Shown here one piece after another: positions 1 through 8,006 of a stretch of 64,000 nucleotides of DNA. Each line of letters opens with the position of its first letter. Positions within the stretch are counted from its first letter, which is position 1. The DNA is taken from assembly GCF_012927115.1 (NCBI RefSeq), contig NZ_JABBFY010000003.1, forward strand, positions 248,001-312,000. The letters run 5' to 3'. This DNA is from Sphingomonas sp. G-3-2-10 (GTDB lineage: Bacteria; Pseudomonadota; Alphaproteobacteria; Sphingomonadales; Sphingomonadaceae). The translations under genes and the position numbers were made by a program. A model generated the notes under the pieces. It saw only the letters and a program-made list of their open reading frames with translations, was not told where the DNA came from and made no database searches.

Positions 1-1
1 G

Positions 2-940
2 GCGCGCCAGACGAAGAAGGCGCGGCTGTTGTCGCTGGGCGTGCCGATGGCGAACCGGATGGATCCGCTGCGTATCGCCGAGGAATTGTCGATCATCGAC
101 AATCTCTCGCGCGGGCGGCTCGAGTTCGGCTTCGTCAAGGGATCGGCGTGGGAGCTGTTCATCTCGAACGAGAATCCGGCGCGGATGATGGATCGCTTCT
201 GGGAAGCGCACGACCTGATCCTGAAGGCGTTCGCGACGCGCGACGGGCCGTTCAGCTGGGAAGGCGAGTATTTCAACTATCGCCACGTCAACCTGATCCC
301 GCCAATCTATCAGGCGCCGTGCCCGCCGATGTGGCTGCCGGCGAGCAGCCCGGATTCGGCGCGGTTGGCGGGGCGAATGGGCTATGTCGTCGCGGCGTTC
401 CTCAACGGACATCAGGCGAAGAACACCTTTGCGTCGTATCGCGATGAATATCTCAAGACGCATGGCCGCCCGGCGGCGCTCGACCGGCTGGCCTATCTGG
501 GCATGGCGGTGGTTGCACATAGCGAAGCCGAGGCGCGCCAGCGGGCGGAGAAGCTCTACGCCTATTACTCCACCGTGTCGCGTTCGCCCGCGGCGACGAT
601 GAACCCGCCGGGCTACTCGCCGGTCCATGCCAATGCGAAGGCGCTGCTGCATGGCGGGGGCAATCCCTATGCCAACATCATGGCGGACGGCACGCCGCTG
701 CCGGCCAATCCCTCGCTCGAGGTGCTGGCGGATGCGGGTATCCTGTTCTGGGGGACGCCGGACATGGTCTATGACCAGATCACGAAGTTCAACGCGCTGG
801 TCGGCGGGGTCGGCAACTTCCTGTGCATGACGCAGGGCGGATATCTGGGCCATGCGGAAACGGTGGACAGCCTGAAGCTGCTGGCGACCGAAGTCTATCC
901 GCGACTGAAGGAACTCGCGTTGCCCCAGGCGGCGGAGTGA
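2..940 (+). CDS. Luciferase-like (LLM class) flavin- or F420-dependent oxidoreductase, 5' end cut
   Basis: The reading frame is open to the left edge, so the true start lies outside the window; 312 residues are visible. The stretch GRLEFGFVKGS and the following MMDRFWEAHDLILKAF are typical of the bacterial-luciferase TIM-barrel family, whose members use FMNH2 or F420H2 to oxidise or reduce small molecules. The protein is presumably cytosolic. Its stop overlaps the GTG start of the VOC gene (GTGA), so the two are translationally coupled. A flavin reductase gene converges on the pair and F420 biosynthesis genes follow, so either cofactor is possible; the sequence alone does not decide. Family assignment is firm; substrate is unknown. 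Confidence 0.82.
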   Translation, partial: ARQTKKARLLSLGVPMANRMDPLRIAEELSIIDNLSRGRLEFGFVKGSAWELFISNENPARMMDRFWEAHDLILKAFATRDGPFSWEGEYFNYRHVNLIPPIYQAPCPPMWLPASSPDSARLAGRMGYVVAAFLNGHQAKNTFASYRDEYLKTHGRPAALDRLAYLGMAVVAHSEAEARQRAEKLYAYYSTVSRSPAATMNPPGYSPVHANAKALLHGGGNPYANIMADGTPLPANPSLEVLADAGILFWGTPDMVYDQITKFNALVGGVGNFLCMTQGGYLGHAETVDSLKLLATEVYPRLKELALPQAAE

Positions 941-1365
941 TCAGCTATGCGACGATCGGGGTGAACTCGATCGCTCGCGTGCTGCCATTCTACGACGCGA
1001 TCATGGACGTGCTCGGCCATGATCGCGTCCATCTGTCCGAGAGCTGGATCGGCTATGGGCCCGCGGACGGAAGCTACATGCCCAAGCTGTGGATCTGTAC
1101 GCCGGAGAATGGGCTGGCGGCCACGATCGGCAACGGATCGATGGTCGGGCTGCACGCGCCGAGCCCGGCGATGGTGGACCGGGTCCATGCCGCGGGGCTG
1201 GCCGCGGGCGGATCGAGCGAAGGCGATCCGGGACGGCGGCCGCATTACCCCTCGGGCTATTATCTCGCCTATCTGCGCGATCCCGAGGGGAACAAGATAT
1301 CGGCGTTCTGCAACACCGATATCTTTCCCGAATCCGATCAGGCCGCGATCAGCGCGCGGGTGTAG
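937..1365 (+). CDS. VOC (glyoxalase/dioxygenase) family protein
   Basis: A 142-residue protein starting at a GTG that overlaps the stop of the luciferase-like gene. It has the N-terminal pattern of single-domain vicinal-oxygen-chelate proteins (ATIGVNSIARVLPFYDAIM) and ends with the usual YYLAYLRDPEGNKISAF strand, in which the acidic residue can be a metal ligand. Such proteins isomerise, cleave or simply bind small polar compounds. Its coupling to the oxidoreductase suggests that it acts on that enzyme's product. Its 3' end overlaps the convergent flavin reductase gene by 28 bp. The reaction cannot be named. Confidence 0.8.
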   Translation: MISYATIGVNSIARVLPFYDAIMDVLGHDRVHLSESWIGYGPADGSYMPKLWICTPENGLAATIGNGSMVGLHAPSPAMVDRVHAAGLAAGGSSEGDPGRRPHYPSGYYLAYLRDPEGNKISAFCNTDIFPESDQAAISARV

Positions 1366-1829
1366 CGCCCGTCGACATAGACCAGCGGATTGACGTCGCC
1401 GTGCAGGGTCACGCCGCTGACCTGCCCCACGAACACGTCATGGGTGCCATAGGAGAAGCGGGCCTCGTTGGTGCAGAAGATGTTGGCCTGCGCGCTGGCG
1501 AGGAAGGGCGTGCCGTCTTCACTCTCGCCCCATTCGCCCAGGGTGAAGCGGTCCTCCCCCTTCATCAGCCCGCCACAGGCGCGCGCCACTTCCTCCTGCT
1601 CGAGATGGAGGATGTTGATGCAGAAGGCCGCGCCGGCGTCGAGCGGGGGGTGGAGCGACGCCGAACGGTTGACGCAGGCCAGCATCGAGGGCGGATCCAT
1701 GCTCAGCTCGTTCACCGCCGTCGCCGCCATAGCGAAGCGGGTGCCGTCGTGCCGGGAGGTGATGACGACCACTGCCTTCGCCAGACGGCGCAGGGCTTCG
1801 CGGGTCGATTGGGACAGTATCTCGGTCAT
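1338..1829 (-). CDS. Flavin reductase family protein (HpaC-like)
   Basis: A 163-residue protein of the FMN-binding split-barrel flavin reductase family. These enzymes use NAD(P)H to make free FMNH2 or FADH2 for two-component monooxygenases. Visible family signatures are the VVVITSRHDGTRFAMAATAVN start, the PPSMLACVNRSAS flavin-binding stretch and the C-terminal HGDVNPLVYVDGRY with its conserved HxxxPLxYxxGxY pattern. It lies 15 bp downstream of the MFS gene on the same strand and converges on the luciferase-like/VOC pair. The obvious partner is the luciferase-like oxidoreductase, which would then be an FMNH2 monooxygenase; this is inference. Confidence 0.85.
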   Translation of the reverse strand: MTEILSQSTREALRRLAKAVVVITSRHDGTRFAMAATAVNELSMDPPSMLACVNRSASLHPPLDAGAAFCINILHLEQEEVARACGGLMKGEDRFTLGEWGESEDGTPFLASAQANIFCTNEARFSYGTHDVFVGQVSGVTLHGDVNPLVYVDGRYTRALIAA

Positions 1830-1844
1830 AAATCCTCATATCGT

Positions 1845-3050
1845 TCAGGCAGTGTTCTCGGCGACGGCCAGCGGCGTGCGGCCTTTCCCGCCATAGATGC
1901 GGGTCGCGAAATAGAGTGCGATCAGCCAGGCGAGCGCGGTCAGCACCAGCAGCACGGCAGGCGGCCCGCCGGCGCGTCCGACCGGTTCCAGCGCCAGCAC
2001 GGCGAGGAACGACGCGAACAGGTGCGCGCCCTTGACCAGCCCGACGGTGCGGCCGCGATATTGCGGAGCCGAGAAGGCCGAGGCGCGCGCCACGACATTG
2101 GCGGCGAACCAGCCCACGCCGAAGCCGAAGACCAGCAGGCCGAAGGCAGCGACGCGCCAGTCGGTGGCGATCGCGGCGATGCCGAGGCCCGCGCCAGAGA
2201 GCAGGAAGCTGATCGTGAACACGCTCTCGGTTGAGAGATACTGGCGCGCGCGGCCATATTGGCTGGCCATGATCGCGATCGCCACGGTCTCCGCGCTCAG
2301 CGCGATCGCGATGATCTTCGCCTGATCGACGCCCAGATCGCGGAAGTGGAAGGGCATGTAGGTGACGGGCGCGAAGGTGATCGTGCCGCAGCAAAGCCCG
2401 AGGAACATCAGGCCGAAGGGAAAGCGGAACTTGGCATCGGCACCAAGCCCGGGCGCGTCCGATGCCCCGGCGACCGCGCGGGCAGGCTCGTTGCCGCGCA
2501 GGCTCCACGCGACCAGCGCCAGCGGCAGGCTGATCGCATAGAGCAGGAAGGGGAGGCGCCAGTAGATGTCGCCGACCACGCCCGCGATGGGCGAGGTGAT
2601 GATGCTGGTGATCGTCGAGATCGCGACCTGCACACCCATATATTTGAGCCGCAGCGCCGGATAGGCGAGATCGCCGATCATCGTCAGCCCGACGGTCAGC
2701 GCGGTCGCGGCCGCGAGCCCGACGATCAGCCGCGAGGCGACCATCACATGCAGTTCGCCGATCAGATAGCCCATGCAGCCGAACACCGCCCAGACCAGCA
2801 TCGCGATCGCCATCAGCGTGACGCGGCTCATCTTGTCGGCCAGCCATCCCGCGAGCGGTGAGCCGAACACCATCGCCAGTCCGACCACCGCCAGGACCAT
2901 CTTGACCAGAAAGGCGTCGCCCGGTCCCTGGGCCAGCGCGGCTTCCATCTTGGGCAGGATCGGCGAGATCGCGGTGAAGCAGAGCGTCGCGGGGATGCCC
3001 GATGTCAGCATCACGATGCGCAGGGACAATCTGGGTCGTTCGGTCTGCAT
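1845..3050 (-). CDS. MFS transporter
   Basis: A 401-residue polytopic membrane protein of the major facilitator superfamily with about twelve hydrophobic segments. I take the ATG at 3050 rather than the in-frame one at 3089 because a strong AGGAGGGA ribosome-binding site sits about 7 bases upstream of 3050. The segment PLAGWLADKMSRVTLM matches the loop 2-3 MFS motif (GxLaDrxGrr). It is transcribed with the flavin reductase gene, and two palindromic operator-like sites occupy the gap to the divergent RibBA-type gene. Substrate unknown; uptake or efflux of the compound handled by the neighbouring oxidoreductases is possible. Confidence 0.88.
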   Translation of the reverse strand: MQTERPRLSLRIVMLTSGIPATLCFTAISPILPKMEAALAQGPGDAFLVKMVLAVVGLAMVFGSPLAGWLADKMSRVTLMAIAMLVWAVFGCMGYLIGELHVMVASRLIVGLAAATALTVGLTMIGDLAYPALRLKYMGVQVAISTITSIITSPIAGVVGDIYWRLPFLLYAISLPLALVAWSLRGNEPARAVAGASDAPGLGADAKFRFPFGLMFLGLCCGTITFAPVTYMPFHFRDLGVDQAKIIAIALSAETVAIAIMASQYGRARQYLSTESVFTISFLLSGAGLGIAAIATDWRVAAFGLLVFGFGVGWFAANVVARASAFSAPQYRGRTVGLVKGAHLFASFLAVLALEPVGRAGGPPAVLLVLTALAWLIALYFATRIYGGKGRTPLAVAENTA

Positions 3051-3119
3051 CTTCCCTCCTGATCGGCGCGCGCCCTTTGGGCTTCTCATGGCCGTGAGCA
3101 GTAAGCCTAGCAGCCAAAA

Positions 3120-3137
3120 ACCAAGCGATCAATCAAA
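3120..3137. promoter_or_regulatory. Operator-like palindrome, F420-locus motif, copy 1
   Basis: ACCAAGCGATCAATCAAA. It differs at one base from the copy upstream of FO synthase when that is read on the minus strand. It lies about 70 bp upstream of the MFS start, in the divergent gap to the RibBA-type gene. The length and ACCAA...TTGGT symmetry fit a TetR-family operator; the regulator is not in the window. Confidence 0.55.
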
Positions 3138-3185
3138 AGAGTTTGGTTCATGATGTAGGGTAAGCGAGGCGCGTCATTGTATCTT

Positions 3186-3209
3186 GTAACCAATCGAACG
3201 GTTGGTTAC
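3186..3209. promoter_or_regulatory. Operator-like palindrome, F420-locus motif, copy 2
   Basis: A 24-bp near-perfect inverted repeat with outer arms GTAACCAA and TTGGTTAC; its inner 18 bp read ACCAATCGAACGGTTGGT. It lies 26 bp upstream of the ATG of the RibBA-type gene. It is the most symmetrical of the four copies and the best guess at the full operator shape. Confidence 0.6.
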
Positions 3210-3235
3210 TTCGCATGCAACAATGGAGTCGTCTC

Positions 3236-4360
3236 ATGGCGCCACAGTGGCAACCATCCATCACCCCGATCGCCGACATCATCGAAGGTGCCCGCAACGG
3301 CAGGCCCTTCATCCTCGTCGATGCGGAGTCCCGCGAGAATGAAGGCGACGTCATCGTGCCCGCCCAGATGGCGACGCCCGAGGTGCTCAATTTCATGGCG
3401 AAATATTGCCGCGGCCTGATCTGCCTCGCCATTTCGGGCGAGCGCGCGCGCCAGCTTCGCCTGTCGCCGATGGCGGTGGAGAACGGGACCCAGCACGGCA
3501 CGGCCTTCACCGTCTCGATCGAGGCGCGCGAAGGCGTGACGACCGGCATTTCGGTCCATGACCGCGCGCGGACGATCGCGGTGGCCATCGATTCAGGTCA
3601 TGGCGCCGACGATATCGTGACGCCGGGCCATGTCTTTCCGCTGGTCGCGCGCGACGGCGGCGTGCTGGTGCGCGCGGGGCATACCGAAGCCGCCGTGGAC
3701 ATCGCCCGGCTCGCGGGCCTCAATCCCTCCGGCGTGATCTGCGAGATCATGAACGAGGACGGGTCGATGGCGCGGCTGCCCGACCTCATCGGCTTTGCCG
3801 AGAAGCATCAGCTGGCGATCGGCACCATTGCCGACCTGATCGCCTATCGCCGCCAGACCGAGCGCAACGTCGCGCGCGTTTCCGAAATGCCGTTCGAGAG
3901 CGTCCACGGCAGTTTCAACGCGATCGTCTATCGCAACCTGATCGACGAATCCGAGCATGTCGCGTTGGTGAAGGACGAGATCGGCGCGAGCGACGACGTG
4001 ATGGTGCGGATGCACCGGCTCGATATCGGCACCGACGTGCTGGGCCTGTCGAACGGGCGCGACAGCCACCTGGTCACGGCGCTGCGCTGGATCGCGACGC
4101 ATGAGGGGCCGGGCGTGGCGGTGCTGCTCCAGAACAGCGAGAAGGGCTGGCTGTCGCGCCAGCTTTCGGGCGACGCGCATACCTGCATCGATCAGGCGAC
4201 CCGCGATTACGGCATCGGTGCGCAGATATTGCTCGATCTGGGGGTGCGGCGGATGGTGCCGCTGACGTCGGCCAAGCCCAACCTCGCGGCGCTGGCGGGC
4301 TATGATCTGGAGATCGTCGGGTGGCGGCAGTTCCAGGATCTGGAGCATCTGCGCCCCTGA
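3236..4360 (+). CDS. RibBA-type protein: DHBP synthase with degenerate GTP cyclohydrolase II domain
   Basis: 374 residues. Residues about 8-205 form a 3,4-dihydroxy-2-butanone-4-phosphate synthase (RibB) domain with the acidic RENEGD loop and the GHTEAAVD motif intact. It would convert ribulose 5-phosphate to the four-carbon riboflavin precursor. Residues about 215-374 resemble GTP cyclohydrolase II, but the zinc-binding C-x10-C-x-C is absent: the aligned stretch MHRLDIGTDVLGLSNGRDS has no cysteine. The cyclohydrolase half is therefore probably inactive, as in many proteobacterial RibBA proteins. I choose the ATG at 3236 because GGAG lies 8 bases upstream; an ATG at 3215 has no such site. Its role beside F420 genes may be flavin supply, since FO synthesis does not consume DHBP. 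Confidence 0.85.
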   Translation: MAPQWQPSITPIADIIEGARNGRPFILVDAESRENEGDVIVPAQMATPEVLNFMAKYCRGLICLAISGERARQLRLSPMAVENGTQHGTAFTVSIEAREGVTTGISVHDRARTIAVAIDSGHGADDIVTPGHVFPLVARDGGVLVRAGHTEAAVDIARLAGLNPSGVICEIMNEDGSMARLPDLIGFAEKHQLAIGTIADLIAYRRQTERNVARVSEMPFESVHGSFNAIVYRNLIDESEHVALVKDEIGASDDVMVRMHRLDIGTDVLGLSNGRDSHLVTALRWIATHEGPGVAVLLQNSEKGWLSRQLSGDAHTCIDQATRDYGIGAQILLDLGVRRMVPLTSAKPNLAALAGYDLEIVGWRQFQDLEHLRP

Positions 4361-4372
4361 ACGGGCTTCAGG
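4356..4372. terminator. Short inverted repeat between convergent genes
   Basis: CCTGAA-CGGGC-TTCAGG forms a 6-bp stem with a 5-base loop. It covers the stop codons of the converging RibBA-type and EthD-like genes. It could act as a bidirectional terminator, but there is no T-run. Confidence 0.35.
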
Positions 4373-5036
4373 TCTTGCGGAAGAAGTGGATGGTCCGTTC
4401 GTTCGAGACGGCGTCGGAGCGCGGGGCGTGGCGGATGCCGCTGGCGCTGGTGCCCATCGTCCGCGCGGCCATTTCGCCGAGCATCGCCCTGGCGTCCCCG
4501 GTCGATGCGACGACCAGCACGACATAGCCGGCGGGCTGTGGCTGTGCAGGGCGCATCTGCTCCGCGGAGAGCCGTCCGCGCCACATCCCGGCGACTTCGG
4601 GTGTGGCGATCACGTCGGGCGTGTGCTGCTCGTCATACCAGCGATTGTAATCGGCATCGCGCCCTGGGGCGGCGTTGCCCATGACGATGGTCAGGTGGGT
4701 GAGGCTGTCCAGCGACGCGCCCTCCGCCAGCCGCCACGGCGCGACGCATTCGAACATATGGCTGGCGAACGCGTTGATCGCCCCGCCGGCCGCGAAGATC
4801 GCTTCGAGATAGACGAGCGGCACCGCATCGGCGGGCGCATCGAACCAGTGGAGCATGGCCATGCGCCACGGCCGGGGCTGGTCGGGGAGGATCTGGACCT
4901 CGTCGAGCGCGACGCATAGCGCCGTCTCGAAGCCCGGCAGCTTTGCGGTAGCACGCGACTGGCTGGTGTCGAACCAGTTGCGAAAGGCTTCCTCGCCGCC
5001 TTCGGGATCGACGAAGGTTAGGACGAGGCTGCTCAT
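4368..5036 (-). CDS. EthD-like / dimeric alpha-beta barrel protein
   Basis: 222 residues. The stretch DADYNRWYDEQHTPDV matches the FNxWYDxEHxPE signature of EthD-type and related dimeric alpha-beta barrel proteins, and the N-terminal half (GGEEAFRNWFDTSQS) looks like a diverged repeat of the same fold. Members assist oxidations or bind small aromatic or polyketide molecules; no catalytic residue can be named. Its ATG overlaps the stop of the F420 oxidoreductase gene (ATGA), so it is the last gene of the leftward F420 operon and translationally coupled. Function unknown; a substrate-binding or accessory role in an F420- or flavin-dependent reaction is a guess. Confidence 0.65.
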   Translation of the reverse strand: MSSLVLTFVDPEGGEEAFRNWFDTSQSRATAKLPGFETALCVALDEVQILPDQPRPWRMAMLHWFDAPADAVPLVYLEAIFAAGGAINAFASHMFECVAPWRLAEGASLDSLTHLTIVMGNAAPGRDADYNRWYDEQHTPDVIATPEVAGMWRGRLSAEQMRPAQPQPAGYVVLVVASTGDARAMLGEMAARTMGTSASGIRHAPRSDAVSNERTIHFFRKT

Positions 5037-5695
5037 GCTGCCGCTTCCCTCAACGCGCCGGTGATGCGGATGCCCGCGCCATCGACCTGATAGGTCTTGT
5101 TGAGAAAGATCAGCACCGAGGTCAGCGCTTCGGCTGCCGCCGAATTGGCCAGCGCGCCGCCATGCAGGCCGCGCAGGCCGGCGGCGTCGGCCAGCGCGAT
5201 GCCGACGCTGCGCGCTTCCTTGTCGTTGCCGAAGACGAGCACGTCGCAATCGACCACCGCGTCCGTCGCCAGCTTGTGCGCGGCAACGCTGTGGAAGGCG
5301 GATATCACGGTGACCGCTTCGCCGAGCAGCCCTTGCAGCCGTTGCGCCGCGCTGCCTTCGGGCGGGAGCTGGACGCGCATCACGGCGGGCGGCTTCAGGG
5401 GCACGCTGGTGTCGATCACGATCTTGCCCGCGACATGGGGTGCGATCTCGGCGGCGGTCGCGTCCTGTGCTGCGAAGGGGATGGCGAGCAACACGACATC
5501 GCCTGCTGCTGCGGCGTCGGCATTGGTCATGCCTTGCGCACCCTTGCCGATCCCCGCCGCACATTCGATGGCGCTTTCCGCCGATCGCGAGCCGACGATC
5601 ACATCCAGCCCGGACCGCGCAAAGCGCCACGCGAGCGCCGCGCCCAGTTTTCCGGTGCCGCCGATGACGGCGATGCGCTTGCCGCTCAGATCCAT
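5033..5695 (-). CDS. fno: NADPH-dependent F420 reductase (F420H2:NADP+ oxidoreductase)
   Basis: 220 residues, cytosolic. The N-terminus IAVIGGTGKLGAALAWRFA is the Rossmann nucleotide-binding loop typical of F420-dependent NADP oxidoreductases (GGTGxLG), followed by VIVGSRSAE, where the arginine and serine favour NADP(H) 2'-phosphate. The mid-region VVLLAIPF and the C-terminal GGALANSAAAEALTSVLIFLN also fit the family. The enzyme passes hydride between NADPH and F420, giving the cell reduced F420. It has a good GAGAGGAA ribosome-binding site and follows FO synthase after 10 bp, with the EthD-like gene overlapping its stop. The cluster context makes the assignment strong. Confidence 0.88.
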   Translation of the reverse strand: MDLSGKRIAVIGGTGKLGAALAWRFARSGLDVIVGSRSAESAIECAAGIGKGAQGMTNADAAAAGDVVLLAIPFAAQDATAAEIAPHVAGKIVIDTSVPLKPPAVMRVQLPPEGSAAQRLQGLLGEAVTVISAFHSVAAHKLATDAVVDCDVLVFGNDKEARSVGIALADAAGLRGLHGGALANSAAAEALTSVLIFLNKTYQVDGAGIRITGALREAAA

Positions 5696-5705
5696 GATAT
5701 TCCTC

Positions 5706-7973
5706 TCAATTGACCAGCAGGGCCGGGCGGGCCGGCTCGCCGTACAGCGTGGTGCGCTGGCGCGACGGGCGGCCGGCGGCCGCGGCGATCGCGATCAGTT
5801 CGTCCTCGCCCATCTCGCGGCCGTGCTGGCCGCCCGCGGCGCTGGTGATCGACTCGCTCATCAGCGTGCCGCCCAGATCGTTCGCGCCCGCGTTCAGCAT
5901 CGCCGCCGCGCCTTCGCGGCCCATCTTCACCCAGGAGACCTGGATATTGGGGATCACCGGATGGAGCACGAGGCGCGCGACGGCGTGCATCAGCATCGCT
6001 TCGCGCCAGCTGGGGCCGGAGCGCGCCTGCCCCCGCCGCCAGATCGGCGCTTCGGGATGGACGAAGGGGAGGGGGACGAATTCGGTGAAGCCGCCGGTCT
6101 CCTCCTGCAGCGCGCGGACCCGCAACAGGTGCCGCGCCCAATGGCGATATTCGTCGACATGGCCGAACATGATCGTCGCGGTGGAGCGCAGGCCGACACT
6201 GTGGGCGGCGCGCATCACTTCGATCCACTCGTCGGCGGTCAGCTTGTCGGGGCAGAGGATTGCGCGGACTTCGGGGTCGAGGATCTCGGCGGCGGTGCCG
6301 GGCAGGGTCGAGAGGCCCTCGTCGCGCAGCTCGGCGAGGAAATCGCGGACGCTGCGGCCCAATGTGGTTGCGCCGTGGAGGATTTCGAGCGGGGAAAAGG
6401 CGTGGATGTGCACGCCGGGCGCCGCGGCGCGGACGGCGCGGACGATGTCGCGATAGACGTTGCCGTCATAATCCGGGTGGATGCCGCCCTGAAGGCAGAC
6501 TTCGGTCGCGCCGCGCGACACGGCTTCGGCGGCGCGGCGGCCGATCTCGGCGAAGTCCATGCGATAGGCCGGGCCGCGCAATGCCTTGGTGCTGCCCTTC
6601 GAGAAGGCGCAGAAGCCGCAGCGATAGAGGCAGATATTGGTGTAGTTGATGTTCTGGTTGACGACATAGCTGACGGCGGGACCGGCGGTTTGCTCGCGGA
6701 GCCGGTCGGCGGCGGCGGCGATGGCGTGGGCATCGGCTTCGTCGGCGCGGAAGAGGCGGACGATCTGGTCTTCGGAGAAGGTGGCGGAGAGCGATGCGGC
6801 GGGGCTCGCCGGGCGAGTTGCGCCGGGGGGCGGCATCTGGCTGACGCCTGCCGCCCACAGATCGGTCCTGGGCAGGCCGCGTCCGTCGATCGCGCGCAGC
6901 ACGCGCGGGCGCAGGGCTGGATCGACCCAGGTTTCGGCACGCACCGCGTGGCGCGGGCCGATCGCGAGCCGCTCGTGAAGCTGGCGCCCGGCGGTGCTCG
7001 TGGCCTGCTCCAGTACGGCGAGGTGGGGCCAGGGCGCTTCGGGATTGACGTGATCGGCGGTGACCGGGGACACGCCGCCCCAATCGTTCACGCCGGCCCG
7101 GAGCAAGGCGGGCAGATCCTCGGGCCGCTGGAGATTGGGCGGCGCCTGGATCGTCATCTCCCCGCCCAGGATCAGGCGCGCGGCGGCGATGGTCCAGAGA
7201 TGCTCGTCGAGACCGGGTTCGGGGTGATCGGCCATCCGCGTACCGGGCTTGGCGCGGAAATTCTGGATGATGACTTCCTGAATATGGCCGTGCCGGGCGT
7301 GGAGATCGCGGATCGCGGCGAGCGAGGCGATGCGCTCGCTCCGGGTTTCGCCGATGCCGATCAGCAGGCCGGTAGTCATCGGGATGCGCGCGACACCCGC
7401 TGCCTCCAGCGTGGCGAGGCGAGCGGCGGGGTGCTTGTCGGGCGATCCGTGATGCGGGCCGCCGGGTTCGCACAACCGCTCCGACACGCATTCGAGCATG
7501 ATGCCCATCGAGACCGAGCAGGTGCGCAGCGCGGCGAGATCGCGGGGGCCCATCAGGCCGGGGTTGAGATGGGGCAGCAGGCTGGTCTCGTCGGCGACCG
7601 CGCGGGCCATCTCGCCGAGATAGGCAAGCGTGGTGGCGTGGCCGGTTTCGGCCAGCGCGGCGCGGGCGACGGGATAGCGCGCCTCGGGCATGTCCCCCAG
7701 CGTGAACAACGCTTCGCGGCAGCCGGCGCGCTCCCCGGCGCGGGCGATCTCCAGAACCTCGTCGCGGGAGAGATAGGGGCGGTCGACCCGCGACGGCGTC
7801 GTGGCGAAGGTGCAATAGTGGCAGACGTCGCGGCACAGCCGGGTCAGCGGGATGAATACCTTGCGCGACCAGGTGACCAGCGGACCGTGCGCCGCGAGCG
7901 TCATCGCTTCGGCGAGCGGCATCAGTTCGCTGGCCGAAGCGGCTTCGATTTGTGGGAGGGATGGCGTCTGCAA
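5706..7973 (-). CDS. fbiC: FO synthase, CofG-CofH fusion (bifunctional radical SAM)
   Basis: 755 residues, the normal length for the fused enzyme. Two radical-SAM [4Fe-4S] motifs are visible: CRDVCHYCTF near residue 48 (CofG half) and CLYRCGFCAF near residue 455 (CofH half). The enzyme joins 5-amino-6-ribitylaminouracil and tyrosine to make FO (7,8-didemethyl-8-hydroxy-5-deazariboflavin), the chromophore of F420. The start is a TTG at 7973 with only a weak GGA upstream; no ATG, GTG or TTG lies in frame between it and the preceding gene, and the next candidate is an ATG at 7922. An operator-like palindrome lies 15 bp before the TTG, so it may have its own promoter inside the cofD-cofC-fbiC-fno row. 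Confidence 0.95.
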   Translation of the reverse strand: MQTPSLPQIEAASASELMPLAEAMTLAAHGPLVTWSRKVFIPLTRLCRDVCHYCTFATTPSRVDRPYLSRDEVLEIARAGERAGCREALFTLGDMPEARYPVARAALAETGHATTLAYLGEMARAVADETSLLPHLNPGLMGPRDLAALRTCSVSMGIMLECVSERLCEPGGPHHGSPDKHPAARLATLEAAGVARIPMTTGLLIGIGETRSERIASLAAIRDLHARHGHIQEVIIQNFRAKPGTRMADHPEPGLDEHLWTIAAARLILGGEMTIQAPPNLQRPEDLPALLRAGVNDWGGVSPVTADHVNPEAPWPHLAVLEQATSTAGRQLHERLAIGPRHAVRAETWVDPALRPRVLRAIDGRGLPRTDLWAAGVSQMPPPGATRPASPAASLSATFSEDQIVRLFRADEADAHAIAAAADRLREQTAGPAVSYVVNQNINYTNICLYRCGFCAFSKGSTKALRGPAYRMDFAEIGRRAAEAVSRGATEVCLQGGIHPDYDGNVYRDIVRAVRAAAPGVHIHAFSPLEILHGATTLGRSVRDFLAELRDEGLSTLPGTAAEILDPEVRAILCPDKLTADEWIEVMRAAHSVGLRSTATIMFGHVDEYRHWARHLLRVRALQEETGGFTEFVPLPFVHPEAPIWRRGQARSGPSWREAMLMHAVARLVLHPVIPNIQVSWVKMGREGAAAMLNAGANDLGGTLMSESITSAAGGQHGREMGEDELIAIAAAAGRPSRQRTTLYGEPARPALLVN

Positions 7974-7988
7974 GCGGGCGATTCCGTA

Positions 7989-8006
7989 TTTGATCGATCG
8001 CTTGGT
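7989..8006 (-). promoter_or_regulatory. Operator-like palindrome, F420-locus motif, copy 3
   Basis: Read on the minus strand it is ACCAAGCGATCGATCAAA, one base different from copy 1. It abuts the cofC stop codon and lies 15 bp upstream of the fbiC start. This points to separate control of fbiC even though the genes form one row. Confidence 0.55.
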
